A DNA stretch of 64,000 bases from Elstera cyanobacteriorum. GTDB lineage: Bacteria > Pseudomonadota > Alphaproteobacteria > Elsterales > Elsteraceae. Positions 16,416 through 24,749 of the stretch are shown here, in pieces (within the stretch, counting starts at the first letter, position 1; every line of letters begins with the position of its first letter). The stretch covers positions 1 to 64,000 of the forward strand of contig NZ_NOXS01000029.1 in NCBI RefSeq assembly GCF_002251735.1. The letters run 5' to 3'. Made by a program: the position numbers and the translations under genes. A model generated the notes under the pieces. That model was not told the DNA's origin. It worked only from the letters and a program-made list of their open reading frames with translations, and searched no databases.

Positions 16416-16549
16416 GGGGCTTTGCCCCCGATGCCCCCAGCCAAGGGGCTTGCCCCTTGGCGATCCCATTTTCCCCGTTCATAACCTCCGAAAACCGAAG
16501 CAATTCCGGGACCAAGAAAAGGGAGTCTCAAGGGGCTGAGCCCCTTGAG
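16416..16549. repeat. Composite hairpin element A
   Basis: Three GC-rich palindromes lie between the binding-protein gene and the permease gene: GGGGCTTTGCCCC at 16416-16428, CCAAGGGGCTTGCCCCTTGG at 16441-16460 and a perfect 10-bp-arm hairpin at 16527-16549 (CTCAAGGGGC/GCCCCTTGAG). The order, the motifs and the linker CCCCCAGCCAAGGG match the element at 36445-36562. The position suggests mRNA processing or partial termination after the binding-protein gene. Confidence 0.75.
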
Positions 16550-16564
16550 CGGCAAGGCTCTGCG

Positions 16565-17683
16565 TTACGTCAGCGACCCAATCACGCCGTCGAGCAGATA
16601 ATTGCTGTTCTCAAGCCCCGCATCGTAGTTATCGAGGCTCTTGCCCGCGGCGACTATTTCCTTGCCCTTATTGTCTTTCAGCGGCCCGACGTAGATCGGG
16701 GTTTTGGCGACCAGGGCGGCTTTCGCTTCGGTGGCGGCTTTGATGGCTTCCGGCGTCGCGCCCGCGCCGAAGGCGGTGTTTTGGACGTAATCGAGATCGA
16801 AGCCGCCGCGCACGAAGTTCGGCAGTTTTTCGCCTTTGGCCAGGGCGGCGGCGAACTGCTTATAGATGGTTTCCCACTTATATTCGGCGCCGGTGATGAA
16901 GCCCTTCGGGGCCAAGGGCCCCTGATTGGCGTTATGGCCGCAGGATTTGACGCCACGCTTTTCGGCAGTCTGGATCACCACTTTCGGGCTATCGACGTGA
17001 CAGGTGATGACGTCGCACCCGGCATCGACCAGGGCGTTGGTGGCTTCCGCCTCGCGCACGGGCAGCGACCAATCGCCGGTGAAGATCACCTGCACCGTGG
17101 CGTTCGGATTGGTCTTGCGCGCGCCAAGCAGGAAAGAATTGATGTTGCGGACCACGGTGCCGATGGGTTTGGCGGCGATGAAGCCGAGCTTGTTGCTTTT
17201 GGTCGATAGGCCTGCGGCCACGCCGTCGATATAATGGGCCTGATCAATGTAGCCGAAGTAGCTGCCCGCGTTCTTCGGGTGCTTATCGGCTTGCCACAGG
17301 CCAACGGCATGGCGGAATTCGACGGCGGGATATTTCTTCGCCATTTCGATCATATGCGGGTCAAAATAACCGAAGGAGGTGGCGAAGATCAGCTTGGCGC
17401 CGTCGAGATTGATCATCGATTCCATCGTCTTTTGCACGGCGACGGTTTCCGGCACATTTTCTTCTTCGATCACGGTGACGCCCGGCACCGCCTTCAACGC
17501 CTGCGCGCCGACCGCATGGGCCTGGTTCCAGCCGAAATCGTCGCGCGGGCCAACATAGATAATGCCGATGGTCAGCCCCGCCGCCTGGGCGCTGCGAAAG
17601 GGCAGCCCGCCCGCCGCGACGCCCAGTGCCCCGAGGGCCGTGGTTTTGAGGATCGACCGGCGGCTGATCAAATTCTTATCCAT
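16565..17683 (-). CDS. BMP family ABC importer substrate-binding protein
   Basis: A 372-residue periplasmic binding protein of the Bmp/PnrA-like family. The N-terminus has a twin-arginine type signal SRRSILK followed by a hydrophobic stretch and an AQA cleavage site near residue 35. Family features are IGIIYVGPRDDFGWNQAHAVG, ATSFGYFDPHMIEMAKKYP and CDVITCHVDSPKVVIQTAEK. The usual ligands are purine nucleosides, but linkage to two ureide hydrolases suggests biuret, triuret or a similar compound here. It is first in the leftward operon, behind the two GntR-type sites. Confidence 0.9.
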   Translation of the reverse strand: MDKNLISRRSILKTTALGALGVAAGGLPFRSAQAAGLTIGIIYVGPRDDFGWNQAHAVGAQALKAVPGVTVIEEENVPETVAVQKTMESMINLDGAKLIFATSFGYFDPHMIEMAKKYPAVEFRHAVGLWQADKHPKNAGSYFGYIDQAHYIDGVAAGLSTKSNKLGFIAAKPIGTVVRNINSFLLGARKTNPNATVQVIFTGDWSLPVREAEATNALVDAGCDVITCHVDSPKVVIQTAEKRGVKSCGHNANQGPLAPKGFITGAEYKWETIYKQFAAALAKGEKLPNFVRGGFDLDYVQNTAFGAGATPEAIKAATEAKAALVAKTPIYVGPLKDNKGKEIVAAGKSLDNYDAGLENSNYLLDGVIGSLT

Positions 17684-18056
17684 CTCTACGGCCCTTTTGC
17701 TGCTGATATGGACATCGGCGCACTCCCGCCGACGCTCTGTCGTCCTATCAGCAACATGTATGCCAGAGATGTTTCTTATTAAATTTCAGAGGGTTGATCC
17801 GGTTTTCAGTTTTTCTTCAAGGGTCAATTGTATGCAAAATCAGGCGATATGATTAAAAAATATACTCACAAAATTGATTGCATACAAAAACATCAGTCGT
17901 TGCCGTTTATCCCGGGAGATTTGTCATCTGATCAGATATTTTTGGAATGTTGACTGACAAATATTCCCTGCGTAAGGCTAAGCTGCAACCGGGGGAACGC
18001 CGCCGCTGCCCGCCGGACAATCAAGGCTTGATCATTGGCCCACGCGGGAGGAAAGC
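17684..18056. promoter_or_regulatory. Divergent control region with paired GntR-type sites
   Basis: This 373-bp AT-rich gap separates the BMP importer operon from the Bug gene and holds no gene. It carries TTGTATGCAA at 17828-17837 and its complement TTGCATACAA at 17878-17887 (51 bp apart), like the site before allophanate hydrolase. Further right are the inverted pair ATTTGTCA 17919-17926 / TGACAAAT 17955-17962 and a TCTGATCAGA palindrome at 17927-17936, which more likely serve the Bug gene. Confidence 0.6.
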
Positions 18057-19028
18057 ATGCAGTATCATCGTCTTTTGGGGGCGCTGGCCGCCCTGACCGT
18101 CAGTCTTTCGGCCCCAACCCAGGCGGAGGATTTTCCGTCGAAGCCGATGACCGTCATCGTGCCGTTTCCGGCGGGCGGCGGGTCGGACGCGGTGGCCCGG
18201 CTACTGAGCGCCAAGGTTTCCGAAACCCTCAAGCAGCCCCTGATTGTCGATAACCGCCCGGGCGCCAATGGCTCGCTTGGGGCTGCCGGGTTTGTGCAGG
18301 CTAAGCCCGATGGTTATACGCTGATGGTGGCCTCGATCGGTGTTTTCGCCATCAATCCGGCGCTTTACGATAATCTGCGCTACGATCCGGCCAAACAGTT
18401 TGAACCGATCAGCCTAGCGGTGCGCACGCCCAACGTGCTGGTGACGCACCCAAGTTTTCCGGCGAATTCGGTTGCCGAGTTTATTGCCTATCTGAAAAAG
18501 AACCCGAATGCCGTCACCTTTGCCTCCTCGGGCAGCGGGTCGTCGGACCATCTGACCACCGCGCTGTTCTGGAACCGCACCCAAACCAATGGCGTTCATA
18601 CCCCCTATAAGGGCGGTGCGCCGGCGGTGACCGATCTGGTCGCGGGCCATGTTCAAGCGGGCTTCCTCAACCTGGGCAATGTTGCGCCGCAGATTAAGGC
18701 CGGGCGGCTGAAGCTGCTGGCGATTGCCGGGGACGTGCGCGTGCCGGGCTTCCCCGAGACGCCGACGATGGCCGAAGCGGGGGTAGACGGGATGGCGGTT
18801 TATTCCTGGCAGGCAGTCGCGACGCTAAAGGGCGTTCCTACCGAAGTGAAGGCTAAGCTCGAAGCCGCCTTCGTCGCGGCGGCCCAGCAGCCGGACGTGC
18901 GGCACAAGTTCGACGAATTGGGCTTCGAGACGGTTGGCAGTTCCAGCGCCGATTTCGCCGCCTATCTTGCGACCGAGCTTGCGCGCTGGAAGCAGGTGGT
19001 GACAGCGGCGAAAATCACGGTTGATTGA
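18057..19028 (+). CDS. Bug-family (TctC-like) solute-binding protein
   Basis: A 323-residue periplasmic protein of the tripartite tricarboxylate transporter receptor family. Residues 1-23 are a Sec signal peptide ending TQAED. The mature part shows family hallmarks FPSKPMTVIVPFPAGGGSDAVAR, VDNRPGANGSLGA and the PDGYTLMVAS turn. No TctA or TctB membrane genes are nearby, so it is an orphan receptor, which is common for this family. Its ligand is unknown, probably a carboxylate. It has its own upstream palindromes at 17919-17962. Confidence 0.9.
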   Translation: MQYHRLLGALAALTVSLSAPTQAEDFPSKPMTVIVPFPAGGGSDAVARLLSAKVSETLKQPLIVDNRPGANGSLGAAGFVQAKPDGYTLMVASIGVFAINPALYDNLRYDPAKQFEPISLAVRTPNVLVTHPSFPANSVAEFIAYLKKNPNAVTFASSGSGSSDHLTTALFWNRTQTNGVHTPYKGGAPAVTDLVAGHVQAGFLNLGNVAPQIKAGRLKLLAIAGDVRVPGFPETPTMAEAGVDGMAVYSWQAVATLKGVPTEVKAKLEAAFVAAAQQPDVRHKFDELGFETVGSSSADFAAYLATELARWKQVVTAAKITVD

Positions 19029-19041
19029 CGGGCTGGCGAGT

Positions 19042-19062
19042 GGGGGCGGTTAGGCCGCCCCC
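19042..19062. terminator. Bidirectional terminator hairpin
   Basis: GGGGGCGG at 19042-19049 and CCGCCCCC at 19055-19062 form a perfect GC-rich hairpin with a 5-base loop between the convergent Bug and ornithine cyclodeaminase genes. It overlaps the stop codon of the latter. The position fits a shared terminator, although there is no clear T-run. Confidence 0.55.
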
Positions 19063-20114
19063 TGTATCGTCGCCTCATGCCTTAGCAGCATGCCATAGAG
19101 ATCGCGCGGTTCGTCCGGGTCGGCCAGCAGGTCGAGGTTCTGATAAAGGCCCGTCGCCTTAAGCCGGTCGCGCACGTAGCGTAGGGCGGAGAAATCTTCG
19201 ATCGCAAAGCCAACCGAATCGAACAGGGTAATCTGCTGCCCATCGCGCCGCCCTTGGGTGCGTCCGGTGATCACCTCCCACAGTTCGATGACCGGGTGAT
19301 CGGCAGCAAGCTGCTGGATTTCGCCTTCGATGCGGGTTTGCGGTGGGTATTCCACGAAAATATCGGACCGCAGCAGAATATCCTTATGCAGCTCCGTCTT
19401 GCCGGGGCAGTCGCCGCCGACGGCGTTAATGTGGATGCCGCTACCGATCATATTATCGGTCAGGATGGTGGCATATTGTTTATCGGCGGTCACGGTGGTG
19501 ACGATCTGGGCGCCTTCTACCGCCTCTTGTTTGCTTTGGCAGGCCGTAATCTCGAACCCGGCATTGCGCAGATTAAACGCGCATTTGCGCGTCGCCACCG
19601 GGTCGATATCGTAGAGCCGCAGTTTGGTTACGCCCAAGATCGCCTTGAAGGCCAGGGCCTGAAACTCCGACTGGGCGCCGTTGCCGATGATCGCCATCGT
19701 ATCTGCCCCCTTCGGCGCCAGATATTTCGCCGCAAGGGCGGACATGGCGGCGGTGCGCAGGGCGGTGAGAATGGTCATTTCCGTCATCAGCACCGGGTAG
19801 CCGGTGGCGACATCGGCCAGCACGCCGAAGGCGGTGACGGTCTGCCGCCCGTCCTGAATATTCTTCGGGTGGCCGTTGACGTATTTAAAGCCGTAAAGCG
19901 TGCCGTCGCTGGTCGGCATTAGTTCGATCACGCCATCAAGCGAATGGGCGGCAACGCGTGGGGTTTTGTCGAAACTTTCCCAGCGCTGAAAATCTTCTTC
20001 GATATAGGCGCTAAGCTCGGTCAGAAAGCGTTCGGTGCCGATGGTCAGCACCAGCTTCATCATATGATCGACCGAGACGAAGGGGACGAGGTTCAAATCG
20101 GGGGCGCGGGTCAT
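19050..20114 (-). CDS. Ornithine cyclodeaminase
   Basis: A 354-residue enzyme of the ornithine cyclodeaminase/mu-crystallin family, converting L-ornithine to L-proline and ammonia with bound NAD. The dinucleotide-binding region MAIIGNGAQSEFQALAF lies near residues 139-155, and KYVNGHPKN and the catalytic Asp region HINAVGGDCPGKTELH are present. Length fits the longer proteobacterial OCDs. It overlaps the arginase gene by 4 bp, so the pair converts arginine to ornithine and on to proline. Lysine cyclodeaminase is a less likely alternative. Confidence 0.9.
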   Translation of the reverse strand: MTRAPDLNLVPFVSVDHMMKLVLTIGTERFLTELSAYIEEDFQRWESFDKTPRVAAHSLDGVIELMPTSDGTLYGFKYVNGHPKNIQDGRQTVTAFGVLADVATGYPVLMTEMTILTALRTAAMSALAAKYLAPKGADTMAIIGNGAQSEFQALAFKAILGVTKLRLYDIDPVATRKCAFNLRNAGFEITACQSKQEAVEGAQIVTTVTADKQYATILTDNMIGSGIHINAVGGDCPGKTELHKDILLRSDIFVEYPPQTRIEGEIQQLAADHPVIELWEVITGRTQGRRDGQQITLFDSVGFAIEDFSALRYVRDRLKATGLYQNLDLLADPDEPRDLYGMLLRHEATIQGAA

Positions 20115-21049
20115 CGGTAGGTTCCTTTCGAACGGTCGAGGATGGAACGCCCCATCAGGCTGCCGACGAGATCGACCATGAGCAGGGCGGTGCGGCCGCG
20201 CTCGTCGAGAAACGGATTGAGTTCCACAAGGTCGAGGCTGGTGACGCGCCCGCTTTCGTGCAGCATTTCCATCAGCAGATGGGCCTCGCGCAGGGTCGGG
20301 CCGCCGACAACGGGGGTGCCGACGCCGGGGGCGATGCTCGGATCGAGGAAATCCACGTCGAAGCTGACGTGCAGCAAGCCATCGGCTTCCTCAACGCGCT
20401 TCAGGAAGGCGGAGAGCAGCGGGGCGATGCCGTGATCGTCGATAGCCCGCATATCGTGGATCGTCATCTCCGTCTCGCGCAAGGCCGCGCGCTCGGCGGC
20501 ATCGACGGAGCGGATGCCCATCATGCAGACATTCTGCGGATCGACCGGCACGGGGAGCGGCGGGAAGATGCCGTCAAAACTCTTAAGTCCGGTGAAATAG
20601 GCGACCGGGGTGCCGTGCAAATGACCGCTGGTCGTCGATTCGAGCGTATGGAAATCCGGGTGGGCGTCGAGCCACAGCACGAAGAAGGGTTTACCCAGCG
20701 CCTGCGCGCGGCGGGCAAGGCCGGGGATGCTGCCGGCGGCTAGCGAATGATCGCCCCCGACGAAAATCGGAAAACCTTCGGCGCTGGCCTCATAGGCCGC
20801 CTGAGTCAGCGCCTCGATCCAGGCCACCACCTCCGGTAAATGCTCTAGGGCGGGATTATCATGGTGCAGGCGGCGCGGCTGGGCGGGCAACAGTGTGCCA
20901 AGGTCGCGGACGCTATGCCCCAGCTCGGTGATCGCACCCGCAAGATCGGCGGCGCGGAAGGCGGCTGGTCCCATCTCGCAGCCCATCCGCCCGGCGCCTT
21001 CCTGGACCGGCACGGCAAGGATTTTACAGTCGAGCGGCGGATGCAACAT
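20111..21049 (-). CDS. rocF: Arginase
   Basis: A 312-residue arginase producing ornithine and urea. Dinuclear manganese motifs are visible: [31 protein letters not shown] and [18 protein letters not shown], and the C-terminal [18 protein letters not shown] is typical. Length is as usual for the family. It is first in a two-gene unit with ornithine cyclodeaminase and divergent from an Lrp-type regulator, the classic arrangement for arginine-responsive control. The urea formed could feed a urease or be lost; neither is visible here. Confidence 0.92.
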   Translation of the reverse strand: MLHPPLDCKILAVPVQEGAGRMGCEMGPAAFRAADLAGAITELGHSVRDLGTLLPAQPRRLHHDNPALEHLPEVVAWIEALTQAAYEASAEGFPIFVGGDHSLAAGSIPGLARRAQALGKPFFVLWLDAHPDFHTLESTTSGHLHGTPVAYFTGLKSFDGIFPPLPVPVDPQNVCMMGIRSVDAAERAALRETEMTIHDMRAIDDHGIAPLLSAFLKRVEEADGLLHVSFDVDFLDPSIAPGVGTPVVGGPTLREAHLLMEMLHESGRVTSLDLVELNPFLDERGRTALLMVDLVGSLMGRSILDRSKGTYR

Positions 21050-21141
21050 GGGGGTCTCCCGGGTCTAAGTCTCCCTTGATTGAACCAGCGCCCTCTGGCG
21101 ATTTGAATAGGGGGAATTGGCAAAAAATGCGGCATGAGTTA

Positions 21142-21171
21142 CCATTTTGATCACTCAAACTGCCAAAATGG
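21142..21171. promoter_or_regulatory. Inverted repeat, likely Lrp-type site
   Basis: CCATTTTG at 21142-21149 and CAAAATGG at 21164-21171 are perfect inverted copies with a 14-base spacer, in the gap between the divergent arginase and Lrp/AsnC genes. It ends 6 bp before the regulator's start codon, so it suits autoregulation as well as control of arginase. Confidence 0.55.
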
Positions 21172-21177
21172 ACATTC

Positions 21178-21615
21178 ATGGATCAGCTCGACGAACGGCT
21201 CATCACCCTGCTGCGCCACAATGGGCGGCGCAGCGTTTCCGATTTGGCGCTGGAATTGGGGGTATCGCGCGCCACCGTCCGCGCCCGCATCGAGCGGCTG
21301 GAGGCGAGCGGGGCGATCTTGGGCTATACCGTCATCCTGCGCGCCGATACGGTCGATCTGCCGGTGCGCGGCATTATGATGGTGGAGATCGAAGGCCATG
21401 TCGGTGACCGGGTGATCCGCAGCCTCGGCGGCATCGCCGAAGTGTCGGAAGTGCATACGACCAATGGGCGCTGGGATTTGGTGGTGGAACTGGGCGCGGC
21501 GACCTTAAGCGATTTCGATACGGTCCTGCGCCGCATCCGCCTAATCCCCGGCATCACCAATTCCGAAACCAGCCTGCTGCTGGCAACGCCGCGCAGCGCG
21601 AAGGCGCGGCTTTAG
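21178..21615 (+). CDS. Lrp/AsnC family regulator
   Basis: A 145-residue regulator. The N-terminal helix-turn-helix (MDQLDERLITLLRHNGRRSV, then ALELGVSRATVRARIERLEASG) is followed by a C-terminal RAM ligand domain. The N-terminus is typical, so the ATG at 21178 is kept although no strong ribosome-binding site is seen. By position it should respond to an amino acid such as arginine or ornithine and control the divergent arginase/cyclodeaminase pair. It is convergent with the diguanylate cyclase gene, 8 bp apart. Confidence 0.88.
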   Translation: MDQLDERLITLLRHNGRRSVSDLALELGVSRATVRARIERLEASGAILGYTVILRADTVDLPVRGIMMVEIEGHVGDRVIRSLGGIAEVSEVHTTNGRWDLVVELGAATLSDFDTVLRRIRLIPGITNSETSLLLATPRSAKARL

Positions 21616-21623
21616 GCATAAGC

Positions 21624-22790
21624 CTAAGCGGGCTGCGGCAGCGTTGCCAACGACATCGCTTCGACATCGTTTCGCCCCCGTCGCTTAACCTCATACAAGG
21701 CTAAATCGGCGCGCTTTACCAGGGCCTGCGGCGTGTCGGACGGAGGGAGGGCTTGGGCGACGCCGAAGCTGCCCGATAGGCGCAACGGGCCGCCCGGGGT
21801 GGCTACTCTCAGGCTGCGCAGCCGGTCCAGCACGCGGCGGGCGATGTCGGTGGCCTGGGGTAGGTCGGTTTCCGGCAGAAGAATGGCGAACTCGTCTCCG
21901 CCTAAACGGGCCAGCACATCGCCGGGGCGCACGGCGGCGCGGGCGCAGTCGGCCACTTCGCGCAGGGCGATATCGCCCACGTCGTGGCCGTGGGTATCGT
22001 TGATCGTCTTAAAATGGTCGATATCGAACAGAATAAGGCTAACCGGGGTTGCGGTCTCGGTAAAGCGCTGCACGGCCCGCTCCAGCGCCCGGTCGAAGAC
22101 GCGGCGGGTGGCAAGCCCGGTCAGCACGTCCGATCGGGCTTCGCGCCCGACCTGCGCCGCAAACCGTTCCGCCACCAAGATCACGCAGCCGATCGCGGTG
22201 ATAATGCCAATCGCGGTCGCCGCCAGCACCAGCACGGCGATATTCTTCACCTCAAGCGTTTGATCGAGCCCGAGGGCGAGGGCGAGGAGTTGCCCCGCAA
22301 AGGCTAGGATCGGCGCGGCGGCAAAGCTTGCAACGAACCGCCGCCCCAGCGGGTGATCATCCATCGGAAGATGGCGACTGACGGTAAAGGCGTAAATCCC
22401 GATCCCGGCGGTAAAAAGCTGGAAGACCAGCACCCGCCCGCTGAGCGACGGTAGTAGGGTGGTGAAGCCGAGGATCGCCCCGGTAAACAGCACGAACCAC
22501 ACGATCCACAGGCGCGGGCGGCCCGGTAACCTAAGAAAGGCGCGCACCCCATCGGCCAGCACCGCAGGTCCGGCGAACCCGGTCAGAAACCCGAGAAGGC
22601 GTAACCCGTCGGAGTCGATCTGTTCGGCATAGCCGCCGATCAGCATCACCATCGGCATGATAAAAAAAGCAACCGGCCAGTGCCACGGAAAGCCCCAGCC
22701 GATTTCGAACCGGCGAATCAGCGCGAACGCCACCGCGCAGGCCCACATCATGGCCGTGTGCAGAACGATCAGCGAAACCGGATCGAGCAT
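21624..22790 (-). CDS. Membrane diguanylate cyclase (GGDEF)
   Basis: A 388-residue protein. Residues 1-205 contain about six or seven membrane helices with no known sensor motif. The C-terminal GGDEF domain has an intact active-site ARLGGDEFAILL and an RPGD product-inhibition site five residues upstream, so it should make cyclic di-GMP under feedback control. SDVLTGLATRRVFD marks the domain start. No EAL domain is present. It lies behind the inositol operon and is convergent with the Lrp gene, so it is probably its own unit. Confidence 0.9.
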   Translation of the reverse strand: MLDPVSLIVLHTAMMWACAVAFALIRRFEIGWGFPWHWPVAFFIMPMVMLIGGYAEQIDSDGLRLLGFLTGFAGPAVLADGVRAFLRLPGRPRLWIVWFVLFTGAILGFTTLLPSLSGRVLVFQLFTAGIGIYAFTVSRHLPMDDHPLGRRFVASFAAAPILAFAGQLLALALGLDQTLEVKNIAVLVLAATAIGIITAIGCVILVAERFAAQVGREARSDVLTGLATRRVFDRALERAVQRFTETATPVSLILFDIDHFKTINDTHGHDVGDIALREVADCARAAVRPGDVLARLGGDEFAILLPETDLPQATDIARRVLDRLRSLRVATPGGPLRLSGSFGVAQALPPSDTPQALVKRADLALYEVKRRGRNDVEAMSLATLPQPA

Positions 22791-22865
22791 GAAACTCCAA
22801 GCCTGTGCGGTGCACCCTAGGGGAAAGATTACACTCGCAGGCGCGCCGCGTCACCCGGAACCCGA

Positions 22866-23675
22866 TCAGCCCGCCTTCGGTTTTACGATCCACTCGTGGG
22901 CAGGGTCATTCTTGAAGCGCCACTGGCGCGTTGGTCCGGCCATGACGTTCAGGTAGTAAAGATCATAACCATGCGGCGCCCCGACCGGGTGATAGCCGCG
23001 CGGCACCAGCACACAGTCGCCGTTTTCCACCGCAAAAGTTTCGTCGATATCGCGGGCGTCGGTGTAAACGCGCTGGAAGGCGAAGCCCTGGGGCGGGTTG
23101 AGGCGGTGGTAATAGGTTTCCTCGAGGAAGGTTTCTTCGGGGAAGGCGTCGCGGTCGTGCTTATGCGGTGGGTAGGACGACCAATTGCCGCCCGGCGTGA
23201 TCACTTCTACCACCAGCAGGCTTTCGGCGGGTTCGGTATCGGGCAGGATGTTATAGACCAAGCGTCGGTTGGTGCCTTGGCCGCGTTCTTCGAACCCTAC
23301 CTTTTCGGGCGGGATCAGCCGAACAGGGAAGGCCCCCGTGCCGGGGGCGGAACAGACGGCAAGCTCAAGCTCGCTCTCCGCCGTCACGGTGAAATCCGAC
23401 TCGGCGGGGACGTAAACCGAATAGGGCTTTCCGTCGAACGGCGTCTTGCGCCCGCCGATGCCTGCGAAACGCTCGCCGCCCGCCGTGACGCTCGCCGTGC
23501 CGGTCACGAGCACGAGGCAGACCTCGCGGTCGCCCGTCGCGTCGCTCAGGCTTTGGCCGGGCGCAAGGTGGAACATCTCGAAACCGACATGCTTCCAGCC
23601 AGCGCTTTCCGGCGTGACCGAAAGCACCTTACCGGATGCATCCGGCGTGCGGGTTTTAACGCGAAGCTCAGCCAT
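22866..23675 (-). CDS. iolB: 5-deoxy-glucuronate isomerase
   Basis: A 269-residue bicupin enzyme of inositol catabolism that converts 5-deoxy-D-glucuronate to 2-deoxy-5-keto-gluconate. The second cupin has the metal-binding set PPHKHDRDAFPEETFLEETYYH and ends with a typical VPRGYHPVGAPHGYDLYYLN and AGPTRQWRF. Length fits IolB. It is the last gene of the leftward unit iolC-iolD-iolE-small protein-iolB and overlaps the small gene by 8 bp. Confidence 0.93.
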   Translation of the reverse strand: MAELRVKTRTPDASGKVLSVTPESAGWKHVGFEMFHLAPGQSLSDATGDREVCLVLVTGTASVTAGGERFAGIGGRKTPFDGKPYSVYVPAESDFTVTAESELELAVCSAPGTGAFPVRLIPPEKVGFEERGQGTNRRLVYNILPDTEPAESLLVVEVITPGGNWSSYPPHKHDRDAFPEETFLEETYYHRLNPPQGFAFQRVYTDARDIDETFAVENGDCVLVPRGYHPVGAPHGYDLYYLNVMAGPTRQWRFKNDPAHEWIVKPKAG

Positions 23676-23865
23676 CTTGATCCTCCCGGCGGCGGCCCGG
23701 TTTCAAAAACAGCTCCCAGGCGCTGATCGCCGCCGCGCCCAGGGCGAGGGTCGCCCAAAAGGGCTGACCCCAAAGGGTTTCAACCGCCATCCACCCGAGG
23801 CAGATCAGCACGACGAGCAGTCGCGCCCAAAAAGGCCTCAGCCACGGGGGCAGCGGCTTGCTCAC
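23668..23865 (-). CDS. Small membrane protein inside the iol operon
   Basis: A 65-residue protein with two hydrophobic segments (about residues 14-30 and 34-52) and a basic C-terminus GRRREDQ. It overlaps iolE by 4 bp upstream and iolB by 8 bp downstream, so it is certainly translated within the operon if real. Not part of the known inositol pathway and not recognised as a family; it resembles generic small two-helix proteins of alphaproteobacteria. A role with the membrane or the importer is only a guess. Confidence 0.65.
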   Translation of the reverse strand: MSKPLPPWLRPFWARLLVVLICLGWMAVETLWGQPFWATLALGAAAISAWELFLKPGRRREDQDG

Positions 23866-24746
23866 AGCAGCCCGGCCCCGGCGGCGAAGCGCGTAAGATT
23901 GGCGTGGCCGAGTTTGGCGTAGGTGAGCGGGTTGGCCTTTTCGGGGTCCTGTTCCGCTTCCACCACCAGCCAGCCGCTATAGCCCGGCAGTTCTTTCAGC
24001 ACACTGGCGAAATCGACGCACCCATCGCCCGGCACGGTGAAGACGCCATCAACGACCGCATCGAGGAAGCTGGTGTCGCGTGCTTTCACGCTTTCCATCA
24101 CCGGGCGGCGCAGGTCTTTGCAGTGAACGTGATGGATGCGCGTCCGGTAGCGCCGCGCCAAGGCAACCGGATCGGCCCCGGCAAAGGTGGCGTGGCCGGT
24201 ATCGAGCAGCAGGCCCACGGCATCGCCCGTTGCGTCCATAAAGGCGTCGATATCCGCTTCGCTTTCAACCACGGTGCCCATGTGGTGATGGTACACGAGT
24301 TTCAGGCCCTCGGCGGCAACGGCTTCCGCCACCTGGGTTGCCCGCCGTCCAAACTCTGCCCAGTCGCCCGCCGCGAGTTTCGGGCGGGCCGACAGCGGCT
24401 TGCTTTGGTCGCCGTGAATGGCGTTGGAGGTTTCGGCGAAGATCAGCACGGAACAGCCCAGCGCTTTCAGCAGCTTGAGATGATCCTGGATCGCTGCGAT
24501 TTCTGCATCGGCATCGCGCACCAGCAGTTCGCAGGAATACCAGCCGGAGACAAGGGACAGATCGTGGGCCGCAAGCACGGTCTTTAGCGGTGCTGCTTCG
24601 CGCGGGAACTTATGGCCCAATTCGATGCCGGTGAAGCCCGCCTGTCGCGCTTCGGTGAGGCAGGTTTCCAGCGCGGTCGCACCGCCGAGGCTGCGCAGAT
24701 CATCGTTCGACCAAGCGATCGGGTTGGTACCGAGACGCACGGGCAT
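23862..24746 (-). CDS. iolE: Inosose dehydratase
   Basis: A 294-residue TIM-barrel enzyme of the xylose-isomerase-like family that removes water from 2-keto-myo-inositol. Typical IolE features are the N-terminal GTNPIAWSNDD, EAVAAEGLKLVYHHHMGTVVES, LLLDTGHATFAG and HCKDLRRPV, which carry the metal ligands. Length is as usual. It is preceded by iolD with a 3-bp gap and followed by the overlapping small membrane protein gene. Confidence 0.93.
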   Translation of the reverse strand: MPVRLGTNPIAWSNDDLRSLGGATALETCLTEARQAGFTGIELGHKFPREAAPLKTVLAAHDLSLVSGWYSCELLVRDADAEIAAIQDHLKLLKALGCSVLIFAETSNAIHGDQSKPLSARPKLAAGDWAEFGRRATQVAEAVAAEGLKLVYHHHMGTVVESEADIDAFMDATGDAVGLLLDTGHATFAGADPVALARRYRTRIHHVHCKDLRRPVMESVKARDTSFLDAVVDGVFTVPGDGCVDFASVLKELPGYSGWLVVEAEQDPEKANPLTYAKLGHANLTRFAAGAGLL

Positions 24747-24749
24747 TGC

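Noticed and set aside
16416-16549. Hairpin cluster as a CRISPR array
   Set aside because: Units are palindromes of different sequence with irregular spacing and no spacers or cas genes.
21624-22790. Diguanylate cyclase as part of the inositol operon
   Set aside because: It lies downstream with a 75-bp gap and encodes an unrelated signalling function; no evidence of coupling.
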